A stretch of DNA of 64,000 nucleotides from Sinorhizobium medicae (GCF_007827695.1 NZ_VITA01000012.1:62001-126000), one strand, 5' to 3'. Counted from the first letter of the stretch, positions 54,267-63,268 are shown. Made by a program: numbers and translations. Notes: generated by a model from the sequence alone, not told the origin.

Positions 54267-55343
54267 ATGGATAGGTTTGTCACGGAAGGCATTACGGTTC
54301 TGTTCGATCCGGTATGCGGCGTCGTCGACGAGGTCGTTATCGCCTGCGAAGGCGGTGAGTATCTGCGTCCGCTGCATAAGGCGCCCTGGACCCGCGCGGG
54401 CGAGCGGCTCCCCTCATCGGTACCGGCGGTCGAGCAAAGGCTGGCGGGCGATTTCTTCTGCGCGCCCTTCGCCAAGGCGCGGCCGGACCTCCCGCTGCAC
54501 GGATGGGCTGCGAACGGGGATTGGCAGCGAGTGAAGGCGCCCTCGAACATGCGGGGGATGCAAACCGCGATCTATCAGCTTCGGCAGAAGGTCGAGGGGG
54601 CAGCCTTGACCAAGGAGATCCGTCTTCGGCCCGGTCACCCCTTCGTATATCAGACCCATACCTTCACCGGCGGCGCGGGCGAGATTCCGATCGCCCACCA
54701 CGCGATGCTGCATGTGCCTGGCGGTGTGCGGCTGAGTTTTTCGCCGAAATCAAACGGCAGGACTGGTCCCACTCCACCGGAGACGGAGCCGGTCAGAGGC
54801 CGCTCGATCCTGGCCTATCCGCAGACGTTCGGATCACTCGCGTCTCTGCGCCGGGCCGATGGCGCAATCATCGACGGGAGCTTCTATCCTTTCGATCGAA
54901 ACCACGAAGACGTCGTGGTTCTCTCCGAGAGCCCGACCGCGCCGATCGGGTGGTCGGCCGCCGTGGCGAACAAGGACGGGTTTATCTTCCTGGGCCTCAA
55001 GGATGCAAGCCTGCTGCCCCAGACTGTGCTCTGGATGAGCAATGGAGGGCGCTACTACCCGCCGTGGGACGGCAGGCACACTGCCGTTATCGGCATCGAA
55101 GAGGCGGCGGTTGATTTCCACCTAGCGGATGACGGCAAGGATGGAGAAAGTGTCCGCACCGCGCTCACCCTCGCTCCTGATACGGTTACCCGGATCCGCT
55201 ATGCCTTCGGGGCATTTCCCGTACCGCAGGGTTGGAGCCGCGTTTCCGACGTCGCCGTTTCAGACAACCATGTCCTCGTTACGGACGCTAGCGGCGACGC
55301 CCGAACGCTCCCATTCGATGGGCGCTTCCTTCTTCCGGGCTAG
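54267..55343 (+). CDS. Aldose-epimerase-like sugar-binding-fold protein
   Basis: A 358-residue protein, beta-rich throughout, with the length and texture of galactose-mutarotase-like proteins (GGEYLRPLHKAPW, HPFVYQTHTFTGG, IAHHAMLHVPGGVRLSFSPK). I cannot point to a confident catalytic His/Glu pair, so the epimerase role is tentative. Start ATG after GGAGCAAAAC, 22 bases from the regulator stop. Probably acts on the sugar taken up by the downstream ABC system. Confidence 0.72.
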   Translation: MDRFVTEGITVLFDPVCGVVDEVVIACEGGEYLRPLHKAPWTRAGERLPSSVPAVEQRLAGDFFCAPFAKARPDLPLHGWAANGDWQRVKAPSNMRGMQTAIYQLRQKVEGAALTKEIRLRPGHPFVYQTHTFTGGAGEIPIAHHAMLHVPGGVRLSFSPKSNGRTGPTPPETEPVRGRSILAYPQTFGSLASLRRADGAIIDGSFYPFDRNHEDVVVLSESPTAPIGWSAAVANKDGFIFLGLKDASLLPQTVLWMSNGGRYYPPWDGRHTAVIGIEEAAVDFHLADDGKDGESVRTALTLAPDTVTRIRYAFGAFPVPQGWSRVSDVAVSDNHVLVTDASGDARTLPFDGRFLLPG

Positions 55344-55501
55344 CGCCTCTCCCCGCTTGACCGGAAATCCTCCAGGCGCATCGTGACTGGGCGAAGGTGT
55401 ACATCTCAAGATGCGCTGCCGCAGCGATTTCAAGCCGTTGCCGGGTGCAGAGCGCCCTGAATTCGCCTTGACAGGAAAGTGATGCTTCCATTAGCATCTA
55501 T

Positions 55502-55540
55502 AACATCAAAATGAAGCTTTAACTAAGTCATTTTGATGTT
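55502..55540. promoter_or_regulatory. Perfect 13-base dyad, candidate LacI operator
   Basis: AACATCAAAATGA (55502-55514) and TCATTTTGATGTT (55528-55540) are exact complements around a 13-base spacer. It lies between the epimerase-like gene and the binding-protein gene, about 65 bases before the latter's start, and downstream of a TTGACA at 55468-55473. The half-site core ATCAAAATGA resembles the TCAATTTGA sites in the divergent region. Confidence 0.72.
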
Positions 55541-55605
55541 GACTGAGGAGGTCAGCGAAAATCAGAGGCCCGTTCAGACGATCGGGCCATGGGAGGAGAA
55601 TTCAG

Positions 55606-56550
55606 GTGCTGAAGAAAGCTATAACATTGCTCTCGGCGGCGGTCATCGCTGCGGGAGCAGGTTTCGTTTCAAGCGCATATGCGCAAGGCAAAACCTACTA
55701 CTGGGTCTCGCACGGCTCTCCGGCGGACCCGGTGTGGACCTATTTTCTGGCAGGTGCAAAACAGTGGGCCGAGGATACCGGCAATACGGTAAACACGTCA
55801 TTCCAGAACGGTGACGTCCCTGCGCAGCAGGAAGCGATTAGAGCGGCGATTTCGGCGGGTGCGGCCGGCATTGCAACCACCACGCCCGATCCGGGCAGCC
55901 TCAACGAGGTCGTCAAGGAAGCAAAAGCGGCCGGCATTCCGATCATCAATTTCAACACACCGGACCCGCAGGCCGGCTTCGACGCCTATGTCGGAGGCGA
56001 CAACAGAGCTTTCGGAAAGAACTGGGCGCAATATCTCGTCGACAAGAAGCTCGTGAAATCCGGCGATTTCGTCTGGATGCCCGTCGAAGTTCCCGGCGCG
56101 ACCTACGGCGTTCAGGAAGAGGAAGGCATTGCCAGCGTCTTCAAGCCGTTGAACATCACCTGGGAAGTCACCGACGCAACGCTTGACCAGGCGGAAATCA
56201 TCACCCGCATGTCAGACTACCTGACTGCAAACCGTTCGAAGATCAAGGCGATCATCGGACTGGGCGACCTCGTCACCGGCAGCATCAAGCGCGTCTTCGA
56301 CCAGGTCGGCGTAAAACCGGGAGAAATTCCCGTGGTCGGCTGGGGCAATTCGATAGACACCACCCAGGAGGTTCTGACGGGCTACGTGAATGCCGCCCAA
56401 TGGCAAGACCCGCAGGCGACCAGCTATATGGCACTGTCCATGGCTGCCATGGCATCGAGCAAGATACCGCCAGGTTTCAATATCATCACCGGCGCGCTCT
56501 ACGAAAAGGATACGGCAGAGCTCTACGACAAGATCCTCTCCGGCAAGTAA
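55606..56550 (+). CDS. Sugar ABC transporter periplasmic binding protein
   Basis: A 314-residue RbsB/XylF-type periplasmic binding protein (Peripla_BP_4). A signal peptide covers residues 1-25 (LLSAAVIAAGAGFVSSAYA). The ligand-lobe hinge segments IATTTPDPGSLNEVVKEAK and IPIINFNTPDPQAG are typical. It starts with GTG after GGGAGGAGAATTCAG. First gene of the binding protein-permease-ATPase run and presumably regulated by the LacI protein. Confidence 0.93.
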   Translation: MLKKAITLLSAAVIAAGAGFVSSAYAQGKTYYWVSHGSPADPVWTYFLAGAKQWAEDTGNTVNTSFQNGDVPAQQEAIRAAISAGAAGIATTTPDPGSLNEVVKEAKAAGIPIINFNTPDPQAGFDAYVGGDNRAFGKNWAQYLVDKKLVKSGDFVWMPVEVPGATYGVQEEEGIASVFKPLNITWEVTDATLDQAEIITRMSDYLTANRSKIKAIIGLGDLVTGSIKRVFDQVGVKPGEIPVVGWGNSIDTTQEVLTGYVNAAQWQDPQATSYMALSMAAMASSKIPPGFNIITGALYEKDTAELYDKILSGK

Positions 56551-56618
56551 GCCTCTCGAGTTCAGTCTGGCTGCGTCACCCGGCTTGTTCCGGGTGGCCA
56601 ACCCAACCGGTGAGAATC

Positions 56619-57605
56619 ATGCAACAACGTACGTTCCTGCAAAGCTTCGTCTCGAAGCCGGAATTCGGTCCGCTCGTGCTTCTGGTGCTCGAGCTTATGG
56701 TCTTCTGGTCTTTCAACTCGGATTTTCTGTCGCTTCCGAACATCAGCAATACGCTGTCCTTTACCGTCGAACTCGGCCTGATCGCACTGGCAATGACTTT
56801 GCTCATGACGGCGGGTGAGTTCGATCTTTCGGTCGGCTCGGTATTCGGCTTCTCGGCTGTCCTGATGTGGACCTTGTTCAACAGCGAGATGATGCCGCTC
56901 GGGGTCGCATTCCTCGTGGCGATTGCCGCCAGTCTGCTGATCGGCTTTGTCAACGGATGGTTCGTCACGAAGCTGAACATACCGTCCTTCCTCGTGACGC
57001 TCGGGATGCTCCTGGTCGTCCGAGGCACCGCTCTCTACGTCACCGACGGTTTCCCGCAGCGGACCTGGAATGCGGAAGGCAACCTGTTTGCCAACGTTCT
57101 GGCTGGAAGCTACTTCATCGGCAGTTTCCGGATGTACATGTCGGTGATCTGGTTCGCGCTGGCAGCGGTTGCGGCACATTACGTGCTCACAAAGACAAAG
57201 GCTGGAAACTGGATCCAGGCTTCGGGAGGCAATCCGAACGCTGCACGCGCGCGCGGGGTCAACGTGAGCCGCACGAAGATATGCCTGTTCATGGCATCAT
57301 CCGCGATGGCGTCGCTTGCCGGCATCATCAGCTCCATCCGTACCTCTGCGGCCAACCCCAACAGCGGCACCGGCTACGAGCTTGAGGTGATCGCCATGGT
57401 GGTGATCGGCGGCACCGTGCTCACCGGCGGCCGCGGGACGATCATCGGCACGGTGCTCGGCATTTTCATTCTGCGCGTCATGCGCAACGGCATCGTCATG
57501 ATCGGCGTGCCCGGCCTTGCCTACAACATCTTCATCGGCGCGATCATCCTCGGAATGATGGCACTGCACTCATGGCTGGAACGCCGACACAACTCAGGAG
57601 TATAA
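56619..57605 (+). CDS. Sugar ABC transporter permease (RbsC-like)
   Basis: A 328-residue inner-membrane permease of the CUT2 (ribose/xylose/fructose) family, with about ten hydrophobic helices. The ATPase-coupling helix region is PNAARARGVNVSRTKI, and EFDLSVGSVFGFSA near the start is the conserved CUT2 permease motif. The start at 56619 follows GGTGAGAATC; the longer frame to 56400 runs inside the binding-protein gene. Confidence 0.93.
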   Translation: MQQRTFLQSFVSKPEFGPLVLLVLELMVFWSFNSDFLSLPNISNTLSFTVELGLIALAMTLLMTAGEFDLSVGSVFGFSAVLMWTLFNSEMMPLGVAFLVAIAASLLIGFVNGWFVTKLNIPSFLVTLGMLLVVRGTALYVTDGFPQRTWNAEGNLFANVLAGSYFIGSFRMYMSVIWFALAAVAAHYVLTKTKAGNWIQASGGNPNAARARGVNVSRTKICLFMASSAMASLAGIISSIRTSAANPNSGTGYELEVIAMVVIGGTVLTGGRGTIIGTVLGIFILRVMRNGIVMIGVPGLAYNIFIGAIILGMMALHSWLERRHNSGV

Positions 57606-57607
57606 GG

Positions 57608-58375
57608 ATGGCCGAAGATCTGATCCGAATGGAGAAAATCAACAAGTTCTACGGCCGCATCCATGCCCTTCGGGACGTCAACCTGACCGTCCGGACGCAT
57701 GAGGTCGTAGGATTGCTCGGCGACAACGGGGCGGGAAAGTCGACATTGATCAAGGTGCTTTCCGGCGCCGTTCCGCTAACCTCAGGCAATATCCTGATCA
57801 AGGGCCGCAAGGTCGAACTGAAGAGCACGGCGGATGCGATCGCCAACGGTATCGAGACAATCTTCCAGGATTCGGCGCTTGTACCGCAGCTCTCGATCGC
57901 CCGGAACCTCTTTCTCGGTCGCGAGCCGATCAAAGGTGGAAGCTTCCTGAACAGACTCGACCAGGATGCGATGAACGCATCCGCTCGCGAACTCTTGAAG
58001 CGGGTCGGCATCACAAAGGATATCCCTCCGGAGACGCCGATCGCGGCCCTTTCCGGCGGCGAGCGTCAGGCAGTCGCGATCGCGCGCGCAATGCAGTTCG
58101 ACAGCGAACTGATCATTCTCGACGAGCCCACCAACAACCTTGGGGTCGCCGAAACGCAGGGTGTCCTTCGTTTTGTCCGCGAGGCCCGCGACACCGGCCA
58201 TTCCTGCATCTTCATCGCCCATAACATCCACCACGTTTTCCAGGTGGTCGACCGCATCATTGTCATGCGCGGCGGACGGGTGGTTGCCGACGACATCGAT
58301 CCGAAGCACACGACCATCGAACAGGTGGAGCGGATCATCACGGGAGAGGAGCTGCTGCACGCGATAACGGCATAG
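57608..58375 (+). CDS. Sugar ABC transporter ATP-binding protein (single domain)
   Basis: A 255-residue ABC ATPase: Walker A GDNGAGKST, Q-loop ETIFQDSALV, signature LSGGERQ, Walker B LIILDEPT and the switch His in FIAHNIHHV. CUT2 systems usually use a fused two-domain ATPase (RbsA); a single-domain version as here is the FrcA-type. It starts three bases after the permease stop with CAGGAGTATAAGG, so it is translationally linked. Confidence 0.95.
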   Translation: MAEDLIRMEKINKFYGRIHALRDVNLTVRTHEVVGLLGDNGAGKSTLIKVLSGAVPLTSGNILIKGRKVELKSTADAIANGIETIFQDSALVPQLSIARNLFLGREPIKGGSFLNRLDQDAMNASARELLKRVGITKDIPPETPIAALSGGERQAVAIARAMQFDSELIILDEPTNNLGVAETQGVLRFVREARDTGHSCIFIAHNIHHVFQVVDRIIVMRGGRVVADDIDPKHTTIEQVERIITGEELLHAITA

Positions 58376-58520
58376 GCCGCGCCCGATCGAGTACCGCGAC
58401 CACGGCTGGTCGTCAAACGGGGGACCGCCCGGACAGCCACGCCGAGGACGGCGTGCGCGCCCGGGAAAGCGCATCGAAGCCGGCCGCGCCGTACCGTCGT
58501 TTTCCAAAGCGCATCGGCGG

Positions 58521-58982
58521 TCAGAACATTTTTCGGTACATCACGAAGCCCGACTTCTCGGCCACCCTATCGTAGAGCTGCATGGCCGTACGGTTCGTCT
58601 CGTGGGTCAGCCAATAGACACGGGGAGACCCAGCGCGTTTCGCGGCCTCGTAGACGCCGTTGATGAGAGCCCGTCCGATGCCTCTGCCACGCTCCACCTC
58701 ATCGGTGAAGAGATCCTGCAGGTAGCAATTTGGCTGGATAGAGGTCGTACTGCGGTGGAATATGTAATGAGTCAGGCCGACGAGCCTGTCGCCGCTTTCC
58801 GCGACCAGTGCATGCATCGGCTCGTAGGCATCGAAGAAGCGGGACCAGGTCATTTGGGTAACGTCGGGATGGAGCGCTGTCTCGCCGGCGCGGCCGTAGA
58901 AGGCGTTGTAACCCCTCCAAAGGGGCAGCCATTGCTCGTAGTCGAGGCGCGTCACCGGGCGAATTGCAAGATTCTCGCTCAT
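58521..58982 (-). CDS. GNAT-family N-acetyltransferase
   Basis: A 153-residue acetyltransferase. The acetyl-CoA pyrophosphate loop is VERGRGIGRALI (Q/RxxGxG/A type), with YLQDLFTD before it and TNRTAMQLYDRVAEKSGF after it. Substrate unknown. The start ATG at 58982 follows AAGGATTGAGA. It is convergent with the sugar ABC operon; the 145 bases between them hold no gene. Confidence 0.92.
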   Translation of the reverse strand: MSENLAIRPVTRLDYEQWLPLWRGYNAFYGRAGETALHPDVTQMTWSRFFDAYEPMHALVAESGDRLVGLTHYIFHRSTTSIQPNCYLQDLFTDEVERGRGIGRALINGVYEAAKRAGSPRVYWLTHETNRTAMQLYDRVAEKSGFVMYRKMF

Positions 58983-59059
58983 TCTCAATCCTTGTTCGCA
59001 AATCGGAGTGCACTACAACTACCTTCGTCGGGTGGTTCTGTCATCGCCCCGTTGTCAGG

Positions 59060-59731
59060 CTACATGCTTTCGCCTTCTCCCCTCGTCCGCTTCAACAACG
59101 CAATCACCTCGGCATCCGTCGTTTGTTCGAAGTCCTCATAATAGATGCTGACCGCATGGAATCGATTGGGCGTAGTGAGACAGACGAACCGATCCACCTC
59201 GTCTCGCAGGCTGGCGACTGCACTCGCCGGCGCGACCGGCACAGCGAGCATCAACGCCGCCGCGCCCGCCTGGCGCAGGGCTCTTGCCGCAGCCTTGGCC
59301 GTGCCGCCGGTGGCAATGCCGTCATCAACGATGATGACGTTACGCCCCCTCGGCGATCGTCGCATCTGGTCGCCGAGATAAAGCGCGCGGCGGCGCGCGA
59401 GTTCATGCCTTTGCCGCTCGGTCTCCGCCTCGACGTAGCTCTCGGAAGGATTCACGCTGCGCATGGCCTCGGCATTGAGCACGACCTGCGGTCCATCGCT
59501 GTCGACGAGTGCCCCGATACCGTATTCAGGATGGCCCGGCGCACCGATCTTTCGAACGATGAGAAGGTCGAGCGGCGCGGCGAGAATTTTCGCAACCTCG
59601 AAGGCGACCGGCACGCCCCCGCGCGGCAAGGCCATCACCAGCGGCTCGGAGAAGCGCTCCTTACGTATGGCATGGCCAAGCCTTCGCCCCGCATCGGTCC
59701 TGTCTGCAAAAACTATGCTTTCCTGCGTCAT
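59060..59731 (-). CDS. Phosphoribosyltransferase-family protein
   Basis: A 223-residue type I phosphoribosyltransferase. The PRPP-binding motif is NVIIVDDGIATGGTAKAAAR (about residues 128-147). MALPRGGVPVAFEVAK is the conserved N-terminal loop and IVRKIGAPGHPEYGIGA is characteristic of this subfamily, which is often found with stress or dormancy genes. Its base or alcohol acceptor is unknown. Start ATG 59731 after CGGAGCG. Confidence 0.9.
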   Translation of the reverse strand: MTQESIVFADRTDAGRRLGHAIRKERFSEPLVMALPRGGVPVAFEVAKILAAPLDLLIVRKIGAPGHPEYGIGALVDSDGPQVVLNAEAMRSVNPSESYVEAETERQRHELARRRALYLGDQMRRSPRGRNVIIVDDGIATGGTAKAAARALRQAGAAALMLAVPVAPASAVASLRDEVDRFVCLTTPNRFHAVSIYYEDFEQTTDAEVIALLKRTRGEGESM

Positions 59732-59902
59732 GACATTCGCTCCGTGAAAGCGTGCACCGACAACCACAACTATGGAGAGAGTGTTCGTTCAAATTGCAGC
59801 GAATTCCGCCAGCTTTCGTTAATGCGCGGCCGCTACCAATGGCCTTGCATACTGGCTGAAACGCAAGCCGCACTTTATTTTAGCACGACAGGCCGTTTCG
59901 AA

Positions 59903-61138
59903 ATGAGCTTTCTCTCCGCCATACCCGCCATCGCACTTCTTGCCATGCTTCCCGTCCTCGCTTCTCTGCGGCGCATGCCGGTTGCCGGTGTTCGGGAAAT
60001 CGCGCTCGGCTGCGTATTGTCGGCGGCGTCGGCAGCGGCGCTGACCGTTGCGACGGCCATGCAGGCGCCGATCGCTGCAATGTTCGGCTATGCAGGTCTG
60101 GTCGTCACCCTCTTCTTTGTCCTGCGAGGCCTTCAACGGTTCTTCGCGCTATCGATGCCAACCCCGCTTTTTCTGGTACTGGCGTTCTCGAGCGGCGTGG
60201 TCGGGTTCATCATTGCGCTTGGCGGCAATGGAAGTGCCGCCGCCACCATCATCGTCGTTGCGGGCGTGACCGCGCTCCCACTTCTTATCCTCGGCCTGGC
60301 CGCGGCCAATCGCTGGCCAAAGGAAATGCCGGTGATCCAGGTCGTCATTATCGGCTCCGTCGTCGTGGTCTTCACCGCCTTGGCTCATATCCTTGGCCCG
60401 TCGTCCCACTTCACGGCCGAGCGATCGGGATCGCCCGGCTTCATTCTGTTCGATTTCTTAGTCGTCACCATGCAGGCGCTTTGTCTTCCGCTTGTCTTCA
60501 TTGCCGTGATCCTCACGATGCAGGCGCGCATCATCGCCGCGTTAAGAGCCGCGATCGCTCGGGACGGGCTGACCGGGGCGCTGTCGCGCGGAGCACTCAT
60601 GGAAGAAGGCGAGCAGATCTTCGCCGAGTGCCTGACCCGCCGAAGGCCGGCTGCCTTCCTGTTGCTCGACCTCGATTTTTTCAAGCAGATCAATGATCAG
60701 TACGGGCACGCCTGCGGCGACATGGCACTCGCGCACTTTGCCGACACCGTCTCGACGTTCCTCGCAGGTCGGGGCGTTCTCGGACGGATCGGAGGAGAGG
60801 AATTCGGCATCGTCCTGCCGGACCACACTGAAGAGCAGGCAAAGGCGCTTGCCGAAGAGATCTGCCGCATCGTGCGCGAGACGCCTGCCGGCCGCTCTCA
60901 TCAGCGCATCCGTTTGACCGTGAGCATAGGGATCGCAGCCGCCACCGCGCACGAGACGATTGCGGATGTGATGATCCGCGCAGACCTGGCCCTCTACGAC
61001 TCCAAGGCGGACGGTCGCGATCGTTGCACGATCGCCAGGGATCGCCGGATTGACTCGAGCGCCCGCGCCCTTGCAGCAGCCGCCGCGCAATTGCGGGAAG
61101 CGCGCGCCGGCCGGCCGGAATTGCGCCACTCGGCGTGA
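59903..61138 (+). CDS. Membrane-anchored diguanylate cyclase (GGDEF)
   Basis: A 411-residue protein with six to seven membrane helices in the first 200 residues, then a GGDEF domain with the active-site signature GGEEF (RIGGEEFGIVLP). The DLDFFKQINDQYGHACGD segment binds Mg and GTP. The RxxD inhibitory I-site five residues before GGEEF is absent, so product feedback there is not expected. It probably makes c-di-GMP. The upstream frame is open as far as 58964 but only in the reverse-gene shadow; ATG 59903 starts the first helix. Confidence 0.9.
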   Translation: MSFLSAIPAIALLAMLPVLASLRRMPVAGVREIALGCVLSAASAAALTVATAMQAPIAAMFGYAGLVVTLFFVLRGLQRFFALSMPTPLFLVLAFSSGVVGFIIALGGNGSAAATIIVVAGVTALPLLILGLAAANRWPKEMPVIQVVIIGSVVVVFTALAHILGPSSHFTAERSGSPGFILFDFLVVTMQALCLPLVFIAVILTMQARIIAALRAAIARDGLTGALSRGALMEEGEQIFAECLTRRRPAAFLLLDLDFFKQINDQYGHACGDMALAHFADTVSTFLAGRGVLGRIGGEEFGIVLPDHTEEQAKALAEEICRIVRETPAGRSHQRIRLTVSIGIAAATAHETIADVMIRADLALYDSKADGRDRCTIARDRRIDSSARALAAAAAQLREARAGRPELRHSA

Positions 61139-61247
61139 CCGTCCGCACGGCGTCTCCAGAACCGGGCGTCGACGGGGTGGCGGCCGGGAGCGTTGCATTG
61201 TAGCATCCGCCGCTTGTCTGGACTTTCCAGCTCATTGGAGGATATTC

Positions 61248-61745
61248 ATGTTGCGTCGCATCCGTGCCTTGCTTTTCGCCGGCCTCACCCTCTCGGTCGC
61301 ATCGGTTCCGGCGCTTCATGCCCAAACTGTCGGTGAGGTAGGGGTCGACTGGCTTGGCAACGACATCAAGATCGACGCGGTAAGCGACCCGAAGGTCAGC
61401 GGGGTTACGTGTCACGTCACCTATTTCGATCGCAGCGTCATCGACCGCCTGAAGAACGGCAACTGGTTCGAGGATCCATCGAACAACTCCATCTCCTGCC
61501 GCCAGACCGGACCGATAACCATCGACACCATCGAACTGTCTGAAGAGGGAGAGGAAGTCTTCCGTTCCGGCCTGTCCCTCATTTGGAAGAACCTGCTTGT
61601 GACGCGCATCTACGACAGGGCCAACGACACGCTGATCTATCTGGCGCATTCCCGGCAGTTGACTGACGGATCGGCTAAAATGTCGATCACGACGGTTCCA
61701 CTCTATGGTGAACAGGTCACCTGGAAGAACGGGCGCCCGAAATAA
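61248..61745 (+). CDS. creA: CreA family protein
   Basis: A 165-residue exported protein. The signal peptide runs to about residue 25 (ALLFAGLTLSVASVPALHA). CreA features are VGEVGVDWLGNDIKIDAV, then GVTCHVTYFDRS with Cys and ISCRQTGPI. The conserved family has no established activity. Ribosome site TGGAGGATATTC. Single gene. Confidence 0.92.
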   Translation: MLRRIRALLFAGLTLSVASVPALHAQTVGEVGVDWLGNDIKIDAVSDPKVSGVTCHVTYFDRSVIDRLKNGNWFEDPSNNSISCRQTGPITIDTIELSEEGEEVFRSGLSLIWKNLLVTRIYDRANDTLIYLAHSRQLTDGSAKMSITTVPLYGEQVTWKNGRPK

Positions 61746-61786
61746 CCGCATCGCGACCCGGGGCAACGCTACGGATCAAAACGACA

Positions 61787-61819
61787 GGAAGGGGAGCACG
61801 GGTTCCGCACTCCCCTTCC
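61787..61819. terminator. Strong hairpin downstream of creA (possible terminator)
   Basis: GGAAGGGGAG and CTCCCCTTCC are perfect ten-base complements around a 13-base loop. It lies about 40 bases after the creA stop. No T-tract follows on either strand, so it may be a weak terminator or an RNA-stability element. Confidence 0.5.
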
Positions 61820-61824
61820 GGGTT

Positions 61825-61933
61825 ACAGCGCCGCGCTTCTGCCGGCTAGAGCATCGTGATCCAAGGTCGGCCGGATTTCACGCCGCATACATTGCTTCTT
61901 GAGCTGGTGCGCCCCGAGGAAACATGCAGTAGC
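61825..61933. repeat. Degenerate palindromic repeat
   Basis: Fragments of the element at 16126-16226: TACAGCGCCGCGC near 61826 and GGAAACATGCAG near 61918. The middle is diverged, so this is a partial or decayed copy. Confidence 0.5.
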
Positions 61934-61945
61934 TGGTTTCGTGCC

Positions 61946-62245
61946 TTATGGCTTAGGCGGCGTGATGCCCCGATAGTAGTCGCCCTCGCCCGTCTGGTAT
62001 CTCTCGTGGTAGGTACCGCTTGGAGACATGATCCGACCGTCATCGATACTCCCCGTTGCGGTCGGGTCGACCGAGGTCGAGGGCATGGAGCGCATGGGGG
62101 ACATGCGCACCTGGTTCTGCGTTCCCGGAGGATTGTTTGGGTCGAGACCCTGATAATAGCTATCCGCGAAGGCCGGCGCAGCGGCGCCGACCAAGGCGGA
62201 TGACAGGGCAAATGCAGCAAATGATGTTTTCAGAAAAACTCTCAT
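61946..62245 (-). CDS. Small secreted protein, shorter paralogue
   Basis: A 99-residue exported protein: a signal peptide to about residue 28 (FALSSALVGAAAPAFADS), then SYYQGLDPNNPPGTQN, a single SVDPTATGS unit, and a C-terminal GEGDYYRGITPP. It is a paralogue of the 62547-62945 gene. Function unknown. ATG 62245 follows TAGGAGTTAATGCC. Confidence 0.83.
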   Translation of the reverse strand: MRVFLKTSFAAFALSSALVGAAAPAFADSYYQGLDPNNPPGTQNQVRMSPMRSMPSTSVDPTATGSIDDGRIMSPSGTYHERYQTGEGDYYRGITPPKP

Positions 62246-62546
62246 GGCATTAACTCCTATGTCCGTTAGGCATCCGACCTCCCAATGGATGCTGCTGTTC
62301 AGCATACGAGCCTCCTACGAATGCTGCGGTTCCCAACATAACACCGCGCACCCGCCGAAGGCGTTTGACGTTTTGTCACGTTTGCTCATCCAAGAGTGAT
62401 GGTCCTTACGCAACTTTAACTTGACGCCAATCCAGAGCCGCAGGTGAGGCACTGCTTGTCTGCCTCCGTGAATGAAGGGCGAACCATCGCCTCTCGAGGC
62501 GGTGGTCCGCAAGAGCGCAACGCGCTCAGAAGAAGGGCCAAGGCAT

Positions 62547-62945
62547 TTAGGGACGCGGTGCTGGAGGCGATATGCCCTGATAGTAGTCACCGTCACCGGG
62601 GCCCTGATACTCATTCGTATAGTGCTCTCGTGCCTTGCCGGGCACGTTATTGGCCCGGCTGCCCATCGGCGCCGGATCCACATAGATGCTGCCCGTGGGC
62701 GTAGGATCGACATAGACAGTGCCGGTCGGCGCGGGATCGACATAGACGCTCCCGGTCGGAGCAGGATCGACGTAATACGGGCTGGCCGGCACGGGTACCA
62801 TTACCGACCCGGCGTTCTGTGTTCCCGGAGGATTGTGCGGGTCGATACCCTGATAATAACTATCTGCAAAGGCCGGCACCGCGACGCCGGCAAGCGCCGA
62901 TGAGAGGGCAAATGCAGCGAGCGGTGTTCTGAAAGGAACTTTCAT
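62547..62945 (-). CDS. Small secreted protein with four YVDP repeats, longer paralogue
   Basis: A 132-residue exported protein. The signal peptide is AAFALSSALAGVAVPAFADS. The mature part starts SYYQGIDPHNPPGTQN, has four ten-residue repeats (consensus VYVDPAPTGS, residues 57-96), and ends GDGDYYQGISPPAP. The repeat block differs from the single unit of the shorter paralogue. ATG 62945 follows CAGGAGCAACGCC. A GGAAC-N18-TT promoter match lies at 63035-63059. Confidence 0.83.
   Translation of the reverse strand: MKVPFRTPLAAFALSSALAGVAVPAFADSYYQGIDPHNPPGTQNAGSVMVPVPASPYYVDPAPTGSVYVDPAPTGTVYVDPTPTGSIYVDPAPMGSRANNVPGKAREHYTNEYQGPGDGDYYQGISPPAPRP
62658..62777 (-). repeat. Four tandem 30-base coding repeats
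   Basis: Inside the longer secreted-protein gene, four in-frame units of 30 bases encode YVDP-(A/T)-P-(T/M)-G-(S/T), with small substitutions between units. The shorter paralogue has one unit. Confidence 0.85.
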
Positions 62946-63034
62946 GGCGTTGCTCCTGTCTGTTTCCACATCAGCTTCCGAACGCGGAGGCTGTCATCAC
63001 AGCAGAGGGCTTCTCGCCAATGCTGCATTTTCAT

Positions 63035-63059
63035 AACTCGTTTGGCGTGCAGGGGTTCC
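63035..63059 (-). promoter_or_regulatory. RpoE2-type (general stress) promoter match
   Basis: Minus strand GGAAC (63059-63055), exactly 18 bases, then TT (63036-63035), about 90 bases before the longer secreted-protein ATG. It fits GGAAC-N18/19-TT of the general-stress sigma factor. Confidence 0.6.
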
Positions 63060-63173
63060 TTAAATGCGCCCCGTATGTTTTCACATTTGCTCATGTCGCC
63101 GTGATGCGGATCTGGCGGCCGTTGCGTCGCCGCCGCCGCCGCATCTCGGCGTCAAACGTTCGCCGGCTCATGC

Positions 63174-63193
63174 AAAAGCCCGCTTTCGCGGGC
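63174..63193 (-). terminator. Terminator after the chemotaxis genes
   Basis: On the minus strand, GCCCGC-GAAA-GCGGGC is followed by TTTTG, about 75 bases past the cheW stop. Confidence 0.75.
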
Positions 63194-63268
63194 CTCTACG
63201 AAAAGAAATGCGGGCTTATGACGGCTCGTCCCTGCTGGCTCGGGAATGGAGCTTCGCTCCCCGAAGGC

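Noticed and set aside
55468..55504. TTGACA and TATAAC as a promoter pair
   Set aside because: The spacing of 25 bases is too long for a sigma70 promoter; only the TTGACA is noted.
62303..62333. GGAAC-N18-CT near the shorter secreted-protein gene
   Set aside because: The second half lacks the TT of the RpoE2 consensus, so not called a promoter.
62658..62777. Regular 30-base repeats suggesting a CRISPR array
   Set aside because: The units are contiguous without spacers and encode an in-frame protein repeat.
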